Source: Fibrobacter sp. (GTDB lineage Bacteria > Fibrobacterota > Chitinivibrionia > Chitinivibrionales > Chitinispirillaceae). From it: DNA of 64,000 bases. Positions 10,451-20,081 of the stretch are shown here, in pieces. Each line of letters opens with the position of its first letter. Positions within the stretch are counted from its first letter, which is position 1. The stretch spans positions 1 to 64,000 of the forward strand of contig JAAZBG010000064.1 of the NCBI GenBank assembly GCA_012513915.1. The letters are read 5' to 3'. The notes beneath the pieces are model-generated. The model was not told the DNA's origin. It did no database searches and saw only the letters and a program-made list of their open reading frames with translations. Position numbers and translations under genes: made by a program.

Positions 10451-10494
10451 ACTATAAAGTAGCACCTTTCAGTAACAGGATGAAAATACCGTTA

Positions 10495-11115
10495 TTATTC
10501 CGGAGGAAGGGGCAGGTCTGCTGCGTTCTCAGGAATCAAAGAGCGTGCTTTCTGGCCGAGATAGCCGCCGTGATGACGAAGGCCATATTGCTCTTTTGAA
10601 AAATTTTTCCGTTCCATTAAAATGAGTGCGAGTGTGTCACCGATGGCAAGTTGCACTGTTGTTGATGCCGTGGGTGTGAGTCCCAGATAGCAGGGCTCCT
10701 TTATTTCTCCCATATTTATGACAACATTTGATAATGACCGTATCGTCGCATCAGGATGTGACGTAATACTGATTATTTTATCAATACCCAGGTGACTTGC
10801 CAGTTGAAGCATTTCAATTACTTCACGCGTCTTGCCGCTTGTCGAGAATGCAAGAACGACATCACCTTTAGATAAAATACCTAAATCACCATGTGCTGCC
10901 TCACCGGGATGAAGAAATGTTGATGGTGAACCTGTGGAACAGAGTGTCCCTGCGACCTTACGGGCGATATTTCCGGCTTTACCCATGCCGGTGGTAATAA
11001 TCTTTCCCGTACAGTGTTCAAGAAGATTCACTGCTTCCTCAAAACTGCTGTCAAGCGGAATGTCTTTGATTGCCTGTGCTTCTGCTAAAAGTATCTCTTT
11101 TACTCTTGTTAACAT
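10495..11115 (-). CDS. SIS-domain sugar-phosphate isomerase (KdsD/KpsF-like, no CBS domains)
   Basis: Protein of 206 residues matching the isomerase half of D-arabinose-5-phosphate isomerase, which makes the KDO precursor for lipopolysaccharide. Visible SIS features are TGMGKAGNIARKVAGTL, the FLHPGEAAHGDLG loop, the FSTSGKT phosphate loop and a late GLRHHGGYLGQ holding the conserved His. The tandem CBS domains of E. coli KdsD (328 residues) are absent; the protein stops after the SIS fold. The ATG at 11115 aligns with family starts. A TTG at 11136, with GGGAG close by, is an alternative. Other phosphosugar isomerases remain possible. Confidence 0.82.
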   Translation of the reverse strand: MLTRVKEILLAEAQAIKDIPLDSSFEEAVNLLEHCTGKIITTGMGKAGNIARKVAGTLCSTGSPSTFLHPGEAAHGDLGILSKGDVVLAFSTSGKTREVIEMLQLASHLGIDKIISITSHPDATIRSLSNVVINMGEIKEPCYLGLTPTASTTVQLAIGDTLALILMERKNFSKEQYGLRHHGGYLGQKARSLIPENAADLPLPPE

Positions 11116-11399
11116 ATTTCCCAAAAATAAACTCAACTTTCTCCCGTGCCTGGATTTTTATAGCATGTGAATTATGACCCATATATAAATGAAGAGCGAC
11201 AATATGGTTAACAAACACCCGAATCTGTCGCAATACAACGGCAATTCATGCTGCATGCCGTTTTTAAGTCTCCAATCAATCTAAATATAAAATGTGTTCA
11301 ACGAAATTATTAGTTTTTTACATTTATACTATTGCGAAGCTATGTTTCGGGAAAGTATACTCTTAGAAACAAACACCAAATGATCTATCAGGAACCTGG

Positions 11400-11705
11400 A
11401 TGAAACTTTCGTTAATTCTAAAAATGTGCCTATTTCTGATTATTCTTGCTGGTGCTTCTTTGGCCGCACCTGAAAATATCAAGAAAATGATTTTTGAGGA
11501 ACAGCGTATTGAGGGTAAAATCCGCAGGCCGCAGCTTGTTCTCATTAAAGCAGAGCAACGTCCTGAGTTCAAACCGATGGTTATGCAGAGCTACGGAAAA
11601 AATGACAATCTTCTTAACTCAGTAAATGATCAAATTATTGAAAACTCCCCCTATAAATTGCCATTTCAGTTTGATGGAACCCGAGTCAAGGGGTATGAAC
11701 CTTGA
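11400..11705 (+). CDS. Small secreted protein at the head of the ExbB/ExbD cluster
   Basis: Protein of 101 residues that I do not recognise. It has a clear signal peptide (residues 1-22, ending S-L-A-A). The mature part is short and charged, with E-E-Q-R-I-E-G-K-I-R-R-P and A-E-Q-R-P-E-F-K-P. An AGGA lies just before the ATG. It precedes the ExbB-like gene by 139 bases on the same strand and faces the isomerase gene across a divergent promoter region. By position it may be a periplasmic accessory of the motor, which is inference only. Confidence 0.65.
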   Translation: MKLSLILKMCLFLIILAGASLAAPENIKKMIFEEQRIEGKIRRPQLVLIKAEQRPEFKPMVMQSYGKNDNLLNSVNDQIIENSPYKLPFQFDGTRVKGYEP

Positions 11706-11844
11706 TCAGGAATGATTCCGGACAATCTTTATCAGGTGCGGAGTGAGTGAGATCACAAATTACGTAGTTTATTAGTGGTGAAGATAATCTGTTTTATTAT
11801 TAGAATGTAAATCGTTTTTATATAGAGATAACGGGAGGAATCCG

Positions 11845-12612
11845 ATGGAATTTGTAACCAAATTGATTCATGCGTTTAGTCTTAAGGCTGATGCGTTTTT
11901 ATTTATGTGGGCAATTATGACTACCGGTGTGTTTGCACTGGCGATAGTAATTGAACGTTTTATTTATCTGACAGTCAGGCAGGGAACAAGCACAGAGCTG
12001 TTCGTAAAAAATATCCTGAGCTTTATAGAAAAGGAAGATATTCCATCAGCAATTGTACTTTGTAAAAAAGCAAAAAATATGGCAATTGCAGGAGTATTAA
12101 AAGCTGGTCTGGAAGATGCCGGGGCTGGTGCAGAGAGAATTAAAAATACCATTGATGAAGCAATGCTTAAAATGATTCCGCGTCTTGAGCAGCGAACCGG
12201 GTATCTTGCAGTGATAGGAAACGTAGCAACACTGCTTGGACTTCTTGGTACTGTGTATGGTCTTATCATGTCGTTTGCAGCTGTCGGAAAGCCGGGTATT
12301 GACGCCGCACAGAAATCAGAACTGCTTGCGAGTGGTATCGCAACTGCTATGAATTCGACATTTCTTGGTCTTTCTGTTGCTATCACCGCTATTATGGTGT
12401 ACTCATTTCTCAGGGCGAAAACACAAAGAATTGTTGATGAGCTTGATGAGTATTCATTGCGCGTCATGAATACACTTGTTGAAAGATCGTATAAAACTCA
12501 TAAATATCACATTTCAGCGGCTCAGCTAAAAGAGGGCGTTGGACTTCATATTACTCATAATAATATCAAGATATTTACTGATAATAAGATGATAAAGGAA
12601 ATTAACATCTGA
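11845..12612 (+). CDS. MotA/TolQ/ExbB proton-channel protein (first copy)
   Basis: Inner-membrane stator subunit of 255 residues. The first membrane segment is about residues 18-37. The conserved channel helices follow: ATLLGLLGTVYGLIMSFA, with the Thr that lines the proton path, and a last helix with AMNSTFLGLSVAITAI. The cytoplasmic loop between helices 1 and 2 is normal. A GGGAGG site lies about 8 bases before the ATG. The stop is one base before the next gene, a related ExbB fused to ExbD. TolQ, ExbB and AglR cannot be told apart by sequence alone. Confidence 0.9.
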   Translation: MEFVTKLIHAFSLKADAFLFMWAIMTTGVFALAIVIERFIYLTVRQGTSTELFVKNILSFIEKEDIPSAIVLCKKAKNMAIAGVLKAGLEDAGAGAERIKNTIDEAMLKMIPRLEQRTGYLAVIGNVATLLGLLGTVYGLIMSFAAVGKPGIDAAQKSELLASGIATAMNSTFLGLSVAITAIMVYSFLRAKTQRIVDELDEYSLRVMNTLVERSYKTHKYHISAAQLKEGVGLHITHNNIKIFTDNKMIKEINI

Positions 12613-12613
12613 T

Positions 12614-13906
12614 ATGGAAATACTCAATGAAGTAGGCAGATGTTTTCTGCCATCTCATGAGGCTTTTGCTTTCATGTGGCTTCTTGCAGGTATGGCTGTT
12701 GTTGCTTTTGCAATTTCTATTGAACGATATATTGCAATCGGCAGGCACACGGACTATGATGCAGCGGGCTTATATGCAAAGCTCAAAAATCTGATTGAGA
12801 ATAAAACCTATGATGAGGCGTTTCATCTGTGTTCAGCAGCCGGTAAACGTGCTCTGCCGCGAATCCTTGGTGCAGGAATCCGCAAGGCATCAACAGTTCC
12901 GGAACTTGTAATCGATGCCATGGCCGAGGAATCCCTTCATATGTCATCACAGCTTGAAAAAAGGCTGAGTTACCTCGTCATGATCAGTAATGCTGCAACG
13001 CTTCTTGGGCTTCTTGGTACGGTTTTCGGGCTTATCATGTCATTTGCTGCTGTTGGACGTCCTGATATTGCGGCATCAGAAAAAACAGCACTACTTGCGG
13101 CTGGTATTTCAGCTGCGATGAACTCCACACTTGTTGGTCTTAGTTTATCAATTACTTGTGTGGGTATTTATGCATGGCTGCGTTCGAAAGTTGAAAGCTC
13201 ATTAAGTGAAATTGACAGATATGCTGTTGCAGTTGTAAAACTGCTCAACCCTCCATCATCAGTGCATACCAGAATGAGTGTTATTAAAAGTCGTCATCAG
13301 GATGAGGAAGTGGCAGATGCTGATGTCACACCAATGCTTAACCTGATGGTTATGCTGATTCCGCTGCTATTGACATCATCGGAATTTGTACGGATTGGTG
13401 CGATAGAACTTAAACTCCCTGAATCGTCTCAGGGTAGCGGCGGTGGTGGCAGTAGTAACGAGCTTCAAAATCAGAAGCTTGATGTTGGAATTGTCATAAC
13501 ATCCAAAGGTTTTAATCTGTTCAGTTATTTCAAGACCGATACGGTTAAAAGTGCTCCGGATCAGCCTGATATTCCTCTTGTCAATGGCGAATATGACTAT
13601 ATCACCCTTAATGCAAAGCTTGCGGAAGTTAAACGTAAAGCGCTGTATGAATTATTGAAAGCGAACTTTGGTGATGCAGTACCTCCGGGTGCGGATTTGT
13701 ACCAGTTGTATCTTGCCTATACAAAGAAGGATTTAACTGGAAATACAATCTTTCCTGATCATGAGAGTATAAAAATTGTGGCAGAGGAGAAGATTAAATA
13801 CAAAACAGTTATTGATGTAATGGATGCAGCCCGTGGAACAAAGACGCCTCATGGTAATGCGACAATGTTTCCGAATGTGTCGATCGCGGGAGGTATAGTA
13901 CAATGA
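12614..13906 (+). CDS. ExbB-ExbD fusion protein with Asn in place of the channel Asp
   Basis: Protein of 430 residues joining two motor subunits. Residues 1-210 are a second ExbB/TolQ domain closely similar to the preceding gene (ATLLGLLGTVFGLIMSFA at 128-145, AMNSTLVGLSLSI at 168-180). After a charged linker, residues 236-430 form an ExbD/TolR domain with one membrane helix (VTPMLNLMVMLIPLLL), a Gly-Ser linker near 276-284 and a periplasmic part ending in the ExbD-like IKIVAEEKIKYKTVIDVMD. The Asp of ExbD and TolR that carries protons (VTPFID in E. coli ExbD) is Asn243 here (codon AAC, read directly). It overlaps the next gene by four bases. Confidence 0.9.
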   Translation: MEILNEVGRCFLPSHEAFAFMWLLAGMAVVAFAISIERYIAIGRHTDYDAAGLYAKLKNLIENKTYDEAFHLCSAAGKRALPRILGAGIRKASTVPELVIDAMAEESLHMSSQLEKRLSYLVMISNAATLLGLLGTVFGLIMSFAAVGRPDIAASEKTALLAAGISAAMNSTLVGLSLSITCVGIYAWLRSKVESSLSEIDRYAVAVVKLLNPPSSVHTRMSVIKSRHQDEEVADADVTPMLNLMVMLIPLLLTSSEFVRIGAIELKLPESSQGSGGGGSSNELQNQKLDVGIVITSKGFNLFSYFKTDTVKSAPDQPDIPLVNGEYDYITLNAKLAEVKRKALYELLKANFGDAVPPGADLYQLYLAYTKKDLTGNTIFPDHESIKIVAEEKIKYKTVIDVMDAARGTKTPHGNATMFPNVSIAGGIVQ

Positions 13907-14406
13907 GCGGTCGTCACCTGGGAAGAGGCAGAAGAAGAAATCGCGGTGGTGGTGTCGTAAAACTGAACATCACCTCAATGATTGATATGTTTACCCTGAT
14001 GGTGGTCTTTTTAATAAAGAATTACTCATCACAGGGGCAGCTTGTAACTCCGGCAACCGGGCTTGTATTGCCGACATCAACGATTGAAACAATCGCACAT
14101 GAAGCGCTTAATATTATGGTGTCAAGTAATACCATCATGGTGGAAAATGAAATCGTTATTGATCCTGGCACTTATAAAAAGGTTATGGAGCAGAAGGAAT
14201 TTTTAATAGAGCCCCTTTTCAAAGTGCTTGATCAACACAATAAAGAGGCAAGAAAATCAGCAGAGATGTTTAAAACTGAGTTCTCGGGAAAGATCTCAAT
14301 TCAGGGTGATGTCGAAATTCCATATAATATTTTGACCCGTGTGATGTATACCTGTGGTCAGGCCGGATATCCCACTATGAATCTGGTAGTGTACAGGAAG
14401 GAATAA
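13903..14406 (+). CDS. ExbD/TolR-like protein with intact channel Asp
   Basis: Protein of 167 residues with a very basic cytoplasmic start (GRHLGRGRRRNRGGG). One membrane helix begins L-N-I-T-S-M-I-D-M-F, where Asp28 matches the proton-carrying Asp of ExbD/TolR. A periplasmic domain follows. It starts by ATGA overlap with the ExbB-ExbD fusion and ends directly at the start of the TonB-like gene. The Asp here, and its loss in the fusion, suggests that this is the proton-coupled ExbD of the complex. Confidence 0.85.
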   Translation: MSGRHLGRGRRRNRGGGVVKLNITSMIDMFTLMVVFLIKNYSSQGQLVTPATGLVLPTSTIETIAHEALNIMVSSNTIMVENEIVIDPGTYKKVMEQKEFLIEPLFKVLDQHNKEARKSAEMFKTEFSGKISIQGDVEIPYNILTRVMYTCGQAGYPTMNLVVYRKE

Positions 14407-15492
14407 ATGGCGAACAGAAACCACTCGGGAATATTCTACATGAAGCAGGATGGAAAAAGAATTCCTGCTTTTCCAAAAGAGTATAAGCGCGGGCCTTTCA
14501 GCAGGTTCGAACGCAGATTTCTTGTAATTTTTGGAGTTCTGGTATTTCTTTTTTACGCAACGATTGGTCTGCTATCTACATTTGTGAAAGTAGATTCAAC
14601 CCAGGATGAGAAACAGATACTTAAAATTCAGGAACGTTATGCTCAACTGGTTATGAATCAGCCAAAGCCAAAAGAAGAGGTTAAAAAAGAGGAGAAGAGT
14701 ACAACTGGTCCGGCTATTGAAACTAAGGAAGAAGTGATGGATGAGGATCAGAAGGAAGAGGTAAAAGTCGACCGGAATAAGGAATCTTTTGCAGAAAAAG
14801 AACAGAGGAAAGAGGCCACAAGCGAAACCCGTCGTCAGGTGCGTGAAGAGGTATCAAAGCAGATTCAGTCATCAGGTATTTTCGCTGCGATTACAGCAAC
14901 CGGCGGAGGTGGTGGAGGCGGAAGTACGGTGGCATCCGCAGCAGACCTTCTTGGTACAGCGGCTGATGATGGACTGGGGGATCTTTCAAACCTGAATATT
15001 ACAAAGGGATCATTTGCAACCCGAAAGGCTGATGCTGCTACTACAGAGGGTACAGAACGGAAAGGTTCCCGTACAACAGATGTGGGTATAGAAAAACAAA
15101 GCGTTGGTAAAGCAGAAGTTGCACAGGTGGCAAGTGCTGCAAACGTAAATATTACATCTGCGCCACCAGAAATCAGTGGAGAATCATCGGCGCATGCAGA
15201 CAGAAGTCAGGCTGCCATTTTAAGGGTTGTACAGCGCGAGACCCAGCGTTTAAAGCGCGTTTATGAAGACTGGTTGAAACGTGATCCGGCATTGAGCGGA
15301 CGCCTGACGATTAAGTTCACAATATTGCCATCCGGAGCAGTTTCAAATGTATCTGTTGTCAAAACGACAATTAACAACCCTGAATTTGACGAAACAATTC
15401 TCAGGTATATCAGGCGATGGCAATTTCCTGTGGTTAGCGACGGTACACCAGTCGAGGTTGTGTACCCATTCGTATTCGAAGGCCAATCGTAG
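14407..15492 (+). CDS. TonB/AgmX-like energy-transducer protein
   Basis: Protein of 361 residues with one membrane helix near residues 37-60, after a basic cytoplasmic end. A long Lys/Glu-rich and coiled region follows, then a run of seven Gly near 160-170. The C-terminal domain (about 280-361) resembles TonB/AgmX-PglI: AILRVVQRETQRLKRVYEDW, GRLTIKFTILPSGAVSNVSV, ILRYIRRWQFP. It follows the ExbD gene with no gap and is the last gene of the cluster. Such proteins carry ExbB/ExbD work across the periplasm; the outer-membrane partner is unknown. Confidence 0.85.
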   Translation: MANRNHSGIFYMKQDGKRIPAFPKEYKRGPFSRFERRFLVIFGVLVFLFYATIGLLSTFVKVDSTQDEKQILKIQERYAQLVMNQPKPKEEVKKEEKSTTGPAIETKEEVMDEDQKEEVKVDRNKESFAEKEQRKEATSETRRQVREEVSKQIQSSGIFAAITATGGGGGGGSTVASAADLLGTAADDGLGDLSNLNITKGSFATRKADAATTEGTERKGSRTTDVGIEKQSVGKAEVAQVASAANVNITSAPPEISGESSAHADRSQAAILRVVQRETQRLKRVYEDWLKRDPALSGRLTIKFTILPSGAVSNVSVVKTTINNPEFDETILRYIRRWQFPVVSDGTPVEVVYPFVFEGQS

Positions 15493-15512
15493 GGGCGAAT
15501 CATTATTCGCCC
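15493..15512. repeat. Palindrome GGGCGAAT-CATT-ATTCGCCC
   Basis: A perfect 8-base inverted repeat with a four-base loop begins at the TAG stop of the TonB-like gene. There is no T run after it, so it is not a standard terminator. Similar short 'GGGCGAAT...ATTCGCCC' palindromes recur in intergenic DNA of many environmental bacteria, from memory and not checked here. A sister-type palindrome is at 27942-27974. Confidence 0.75.
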
Positions 15513-15515
15513 GCA

Positions 15516-15608
15516 CGTATTAAAAAACGCAATTAAAAAACGCAATTAAAAAACGCCGATTAAAAAACGCCGATTAAAAAAACGCCGATTGAAAACGCCG
15601 ATTGAAAA
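15516..15608. repeat. Seven-unit degenerate tandem repeat, unit 12-15 bases
   Basis: Seven head-to-tail units run from 15516 to 15608. One unit is CGTATTAAAAAA, two are CGCAATTAAAAAA, two are CGCCGATT plus six or seven A, and two are CGCCGATTGAAAA. Each variant after the first comes as an adjacent pair. The array starts four bases after the palindrome at 15493-15512 and ends in ordinary AT-rich DNA about 120 bases before the PilZ gene. Confidence 0.9.
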
Positions 15609-15729
15609 CGATAGAATTTAATTGGGTAAACGATAGGAATGTAATCACCTGCAGGGAACGAATGCCAGCAATAAATTTGCCATTAGAGGTAGCAAAAAAT
15701 GATGACCGGTATTTTTTCACGGAGGCAAT

Positions 15730-16050
15730 ATGAAAGAGCGTGATGGTGAGAGAATAGAGAACCTCAGCAGTGGTGAGCCGGGTACTGTATTCGACATGAG
15801 TACTTCAGGAATGGCGCTGCTTCTGTCTGCACCCCGTAAAAAAGATAGTGAACTGAATTTATATATCAACGATAAATGTGTCCGGGTACGAGTCATTTAT
15901 TCAAATGAGTGTGGACAAAAATACAGGGTTGGGTTACAGTTTTTAAGGGGAGAACCGGAGGTTCAGGCTATGTTTCCGGATATTGTTGATAAATTTTCAA
16001 AGGGGATTCCTTTAACGTGTGCGCTTGATGACAGTAAGTCCAAATTGTAA
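15730..16050 (+). CDS. Small PilZ-domain protein (c-di-GMP binding motifs)
   Basis: Protein of 106 residues made of little more than one PilZ domain. An R-D-G-E-R (residues 4-8) fits RxxxR and D-M-S-T-S-G (22-27) fits DxSxxG, the two c-di-GMP contacts of the family. The gap between them, 13 residues, is shorter than usual. The later V-G-L-Q-F strand is typical. GGAGG sits four bases before the ATG and an in-frame stop at 15700 excludes a longer start. It may report c-di-GMP; the PAS-GGDEF-EAL protein at 55480-57249 is the only turnover enzyme in the window. Confidence 0.75.
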   Translation: MKERDGERIENLSSGEPGTVFDMSTSGMALLLSAPRKKDSELNLYINDKCVRVRVIYSNECGQKYRVGLQFLRGEPEVQAMFPDIVDKFSKGIPLTCALDDSKSKL

Positions 16051-16131
16051 TTTATACTCTGTTGGTTATCGGTATTCATATTTTGTAATGTAGTGGGCCG
16101 GTATTACGTAATGATATGTTAAGGTTATTGC

Positions 16132-16959
16132 ATGAATCAGGCATCATGGGAAAAGGTGCAAAAATCCCGCACTCGTCACGCGAAAGTTACTACTATCAGT
16201 GTAATAGCTGTTGCGGTAGTTGCGGCAGTTATCGTTTTGAATAATAATGATCTGATTTCCGGGAAATCAGAAAACACGAATACGTCTGACAATACATCAT
16301 TTTCTTTTGATGAATCTGAGTTATCGGTCATGATGGATAGTATTGTATCAGATGATACCGAATTGGATGGTCAATCTACTGAAAATCAAAAAGATACATC
16401 AGATAAAATTCAAAAGAATCTATCTCAGGAAAAAATGTCTGCACATTCACACGCAGATGATAATCTGATTGAATCGAATGACAATCATAAAGAACCGGCA
16501 GATAAAAAAGCGACAATGCTTTCAACGGTTGAATCTAAATTGGTTTCAGGAGAACAATCAACTGATGAACGCATTCCAAAGCAGTTTGATGCTCAGGATA
16601 CTGCATCTGTTGCTTCCAGTGATAAAAAATCCGCAGACCAGGCAAAAAATCTTCTAAAAGAACAAGTTTTTTTACTCACAAATGTACAAAGTCGTGTAAT
16701 AGATCGAAAAGATCTTATTATTTCACTGGCGCTTGAGCTATTTTACACTGATTCGGTGGACAGGAGTGATTTACATATTAATCGTGATGCGCTCAGGGTG
16801 ATTGCGCTTAATGTTTTGCAGGACAAACCGTTAGCATCGTTAAAGAAGGAACAGCTTGCGGAAGATTTTAAAACGGAAATGAATAGTATATTTGAACGAA
16901 AGACTCTGAAAAAAGTGCGAATCAGGGAATTTCACATAAAAAAGGTTTCTGAACAATGA
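16132..16959 (+). CDS. FliL-like single-span membrane protein
   Basis: Protein of 275 residues with a short basic end, one membrane helix (about 19-37), a long low-complexity Ser/Asp/Lys-rich spacer (40-180) and a folded C-terminal domain. That domain has the pattern of FliL: a strand, then [23 protein letters not shown], an amphipathic helix and a closing V-R-I-R-E-F-H-I strand. FliL supports flagellar stators, but no flagellar gene is near. The stop overlaps the secA start (ATGA). Assignment rests on the C-terminal pattern and is moderate. Confidence 0.6.
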   Translation: MNQASWEKVQKSRTRHAKVTTISVIAVAVVAAVIVLNNNDLISGKSENTNTSDNTSFSFDESELSVMMDSIVSDDTELDGQSTENQKDTSDKIQKNLSQEKMSAHSHADDNLIESNDNHKEPADKKATMLSTVESKLVSGEQSTDERIPKQFDAQDTASVASSDKKSADQAKNLLKEQVFLLTNVQSRVIDRKDLIISLALELFYTDSVDRSDLHINRDALRVIALNVLQDKPLASLKKEQLAEDFKTEMNSIFERKTLKKVRIREFHIKKVSEQ

Positions 16960-19900
16960 CACTACTAAAATTTCTTGGTTTTCTTTTTGGATCAAAACAG
17001 GACAGGGATGTTAAAAAAATTCGTCCAATACTTGCGAGAGTCAATGGTCTCAAAGAGACAATTAGCAAACTATCTGATGATGAGTTAAAAGCAAAAACCG
17101 GTGAATTCAGGGAACGCCTTGCTGCTGGTGAGACGCTTGATGACCTCCTGCCGGAGGCGTTTGCTGTTGTTCGGGAAGCTACGCACAGGGTACTTGGTGA
17201 GAGAAGAATGGTTACCGACCCGGTTTTGGGTGAGATACCATTTATGGCCCACTTTGATGTTCAGGTGATGGGCGCGATTACACTGCATCAGGGAAAAATC
17301 TCCGAGATGAAAACCGGTGAGGGTAAGACACAGGTTGCTGCAATGGCTGCCTACCTTAATGCACTTGGCGGCAAAGGTGTACATGTTATTACTGTCAACG
17401 ACTACCTTGCAAAACGCGATAGTGAGTGGATGGGGAGAATCTTCAGATTCCTCGGACTTACAGTCGGGTGTCTTGATACAACGGAACCACACGGGCCTGA
17501 ACGTGCTGAAGCGTATCGCTGTGATATTACCTATGGAACCAATAACGAGTACGGGTTCGACTACTTGCGTGACAACATGGCGACATCACCGGAGCAATGT
17601 GTACAGCGTGAACTGAATTTCGCTATCATTGACGAAGTGGATAATATTCTTGTTGACGAGGCGAGAACGCCGCTTATTATTTCCGGTCAGGTCGCACGTT
17701 CCAATAAGGAATATGAGGAGTTGAAACCACAGGTTTCAAAGGTTGTAAATGCACAAATGACACTTGTTCAGGATATTGTTGCAGAGGCGGAAGGGCTGTT
17801 GCAACAGGGAGGCAAGGATTATGAGGCCGGAAAGCGCCTCCTGATTGCAAAACGCGGATCTCCAAAAAATAAAAAGCTTATTAAAATGTTAAAAGAGCAG
17901 GGAATTGCGAAACTTGTCAAAGTGGTTGAAACAGATTATCATCGTGACAAAAAAACTCACGAGCTTGACGAGGAGTTGTACTACACAATAGATGAATCCG
18001 GTCACAGTGCAGAGCTAACAGACAAAGGTCGTAATCTTGTCGGCGGTTCAAATCAGAACTTTTTTGTTGTTCCGGATCTTGCTGAAGAAATTGGTAAAAT
18101 TGACAAGGATGAATCCCTCTCCATTGAAGATAAAGCAGTGCTTAAAGAGCAGATTCATCGTGAATATGCAACGCATTCCGAACGTATCCATTCTGTAAGT
18201 CAGCTTTTAAGGGCATATTCACTGTTTGAAATTGATGTCGACTATGTGGTACAGGATGGACAGATTCTTATCGTTGATGAATTTACCGGCCGTATTCTTC
18301 ACGGACGCCGCTACAGCGAAGGGTTGCATCAGGCACTTGAGGCGAAGGAAGGTGTAAAGATCGCCGGTGAAAGCCAGACGCTTGCAACGATTACGTTCCA
18401 GAATTTTTTCAAGATGTACGCAAAAGTTGCAGGTATGACTGGTACGGCTGTTACTGAAGCGGCTGAATTCCATGAAATCTATAAGCTTGATGTGGTAACA
18501 ATTCCTACTAACCGTGGTCTCAAACGTAATGATTTTAATGATGAAATCTACAAGACGCATAGAGAAAAATATAATGCGGTTGTAAAGGATATCAAGGCGA
18601 TGAAGGAAATCGGGCGACCGGTGCTTGTCGGAACGACATCAATTGAAAAATCTGAATTGTTAAGTAAACTGTTGCAGCGTGCGGGCGTTGAACATGAGGT
18701 TTTGAATGCAAAGCAGCATGCAAAGGAAGCGACAATTGTTGCGCAGGCCGGTAAGCTCGGTGCAGTTACGATTGCGACCAATATGGCCGGTCGTGGAACA
18801 GATATCGTGCTTGGCGGTAACTTTGAGATTATGGCTAATAACGAGCTTATCAAACAGGGGATCGATCCTGAATCAATGACTCAGGAGGAAAAACGTGTCA
18901 AATTCGCAAAGTTCTATGAACAGACAAAAGAGGAACATTTAAAAGTAAAGGAACTAGGTGGTCTGCATATTCTGGGAACGGAACGACACGAGTCACGCCG
19001 TATTGATAATCAGCTCAGAGGTCGTGCAGGACGTCAGGGTGACCCCGGATCAACTAAGTTTTACCTTTCGCTTGATGATGACCTGATGAGAATTTTCGGT
19101 TCTGAACGCATTGCTAATATTATGGACAGGCTGGGTGCCGAGGATGGTGAAGTTATTTCACATCCATTTGTCAGCAGCGCAATCGGAAACGCTCAGAAGC
19201 GTGTTGAGGGAAGAAACTTTGAAATTCGTAAGCATCTTAAGGATTACGATGATGTCATGAATCTTCAGCGTAAAGAGATTTATGGTTTACGTCAGAGAAT
19301 TCTCAGAGGAGAAGATCTGAAAGAGGAAATTCTTGACCAGGTGGCATCAACGCTTGATGATATGATCGTACTGCATACCAGCAACGGCAAGTATGCTGAA
19401 AACTGGGCACTTCAGGCATTGTATGGTGATATTCAAACAATGTTTGGGGTCTCGTATAAAATCAGTGATGATGAATTGACAACAAAGACGCAGCAGCAGC
19501 TTTTTGATGATGTATGGAAACTTGTCAAGGATAAGTATAACGACAAGGAACACAGGTTTACATCACAGTTGATGCGTCAGTTTGAGCGCCATGTATTCCT
19601 GATGGTTATTGATAACCTCTGGAAAGATCACCTTTACGAGATGGATCATCTGAAGAGCGGTGTGCAGTATCGTTCGTTCGGTCAGAAAAACCCTCTTTTT
19701 GAGTATCAGCGTGAAGGTTTGCATATGTTTGAAGAGCTGCGGACGATGATCTCAAAAGAAGTAACAAGCTTCATCTTCAGACTTGAGCGTGTTGAACAGC
19801 GTTCTGCTCCGGTACCGCAGCCATCACAGACGCTTCATGGAAATTTTAACGTTTTTACACAGGCTGGTGGACAATCCTCTCAGGAACCTGCCGCTCAGCA

Positions 19901-20075
19901 GGCTGCACCGGTACAGCAACATTCATACAACAGTGCACCTCAGCAGCAGATGACCAATCGCAATGGGCCGCAGCCACCAAGGCAACCTGTTGTTCGTAAT
20001 GCATTTGAAGTCGGGCGTAATGATCCCTGTCCATGTGGTAGTGGCAAGAAATTCAAGAAATGTCATGGAGCGTAA
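16956..20075 (+). CDS. secA: SecA preprotein translocase ATPase
   Basis: Motor that drives proteins through SecYEG. Walker A is MKTGEGKT at residues 118-125. The DEVD box ([18 protein letters not shown]), GTDIVLGG and the [13 protein letters not shown] motif VI are intact. The C-terminal zinc motif [16 protein letters not shown] for SecB/ribosome contact is present. At 1039 residues it is about 140 longer than E. coli SecA. Extra sequence in the first half (after [15 protein letters not shown]) accounts for much of this, as in SecA of Bacteroidota and relatives. It is coupled to the FliL-like gene upstream and lies six bases before tmk. Confidence 0.98.
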   Translation: MTLLKFLGFLFGSKQDRDVKKIRPILARVNGLKETISKLSDDELKAKTGEFRERLAAGETLDDLLPEAFAVVREATHRVLGERRMVTDPVLGEIPFMAHFDVQVMGAITLHQGKISEMKTGEGKTQVAAMAAYLNALGGKGVHVITVNDYLAKRDSEWMGRIFRFLGLTVGCLDTTEPHGPERAEAYRCDITYGTNNEYGFDYLRDNMATSPEQCVQRELNFAIIDEVDNILVDEARTPLIISGQVARSNKEYEELKPQVSKVVNAQMTLVQDIVAEAEGLLQQGGKDYEAGKRLLIAKRGSPKNKKLIKMLKEQGIAKLVKVVETDYHRDKKTHELDEELYYTIDESGHSAELTDKGRNLVGGSNQNFFVVPDLAEEIGKIDKDESLSIEDKAVLKEQIHREYATHSERIHSVSQLLRAYSLFEIDVDYVVQDGQILIVDEFTGRILHGRRYSEGLHQALEAKEGVKIAGESQTLATITFQNFFKMYAKVAGMTGTAVTEAAEFHEIYKLDVVTIPTNRGLKRNDFNDEIYKTHREKYNAVVKDIKAMKEIGRPVLVGTTSIEKSELLSKLLQRAGVEHEVLNAKQHAKEATIVAQAGKLGAVTIATNMAGRGTDIVLGGNFEIMANNELIKQGIDPESMTQEEKRVKFAKFYEQTKEEHLKVKELGGLHILGTERHESRRIDNQLRGRAGRQGDPGSTKFYLSLDDDLMRIFGSERIANIMDRLGAEDGEVISHPFVSSAIGNAQKRVEGRNFEIRKHLKDYDDVMNLQRKEIYGLRQRILRGEDLKEEILDQVASTLDDMIVLHTSNGKYAENWALQALYGDIQTMFGVSYKISDDELTTKTQQQLFDDVWKLVKDKYNDKEHRFTSQLMRQFERHVFLMVIDNLWKDHLYEMDHLKSGVQYRSFGQKNPLFEYQREGLHMFEELRTMISKEVTSFIFRLERVEQRSAPVPQPSQTLHGNFNVFTQAGGQSSQEPAAQQAAPVQQHSYNSAPQQQMTNRNGPQPPRQPVVRNAFEVGRNDPCPCGSGKKFKKCHGA

Positions 20076-20081
20076 GATCTG

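Noticed and set aside
11964-12467. 167-codon minus-strand open frame
   Set aside because: Antisense to the first ExbB gene; no ribosome site or family pattern.
15516-15608. CRISPR array
   Set aside because: Units are 12-15 bases, head to tail with no spacers, and no cas gene is near.
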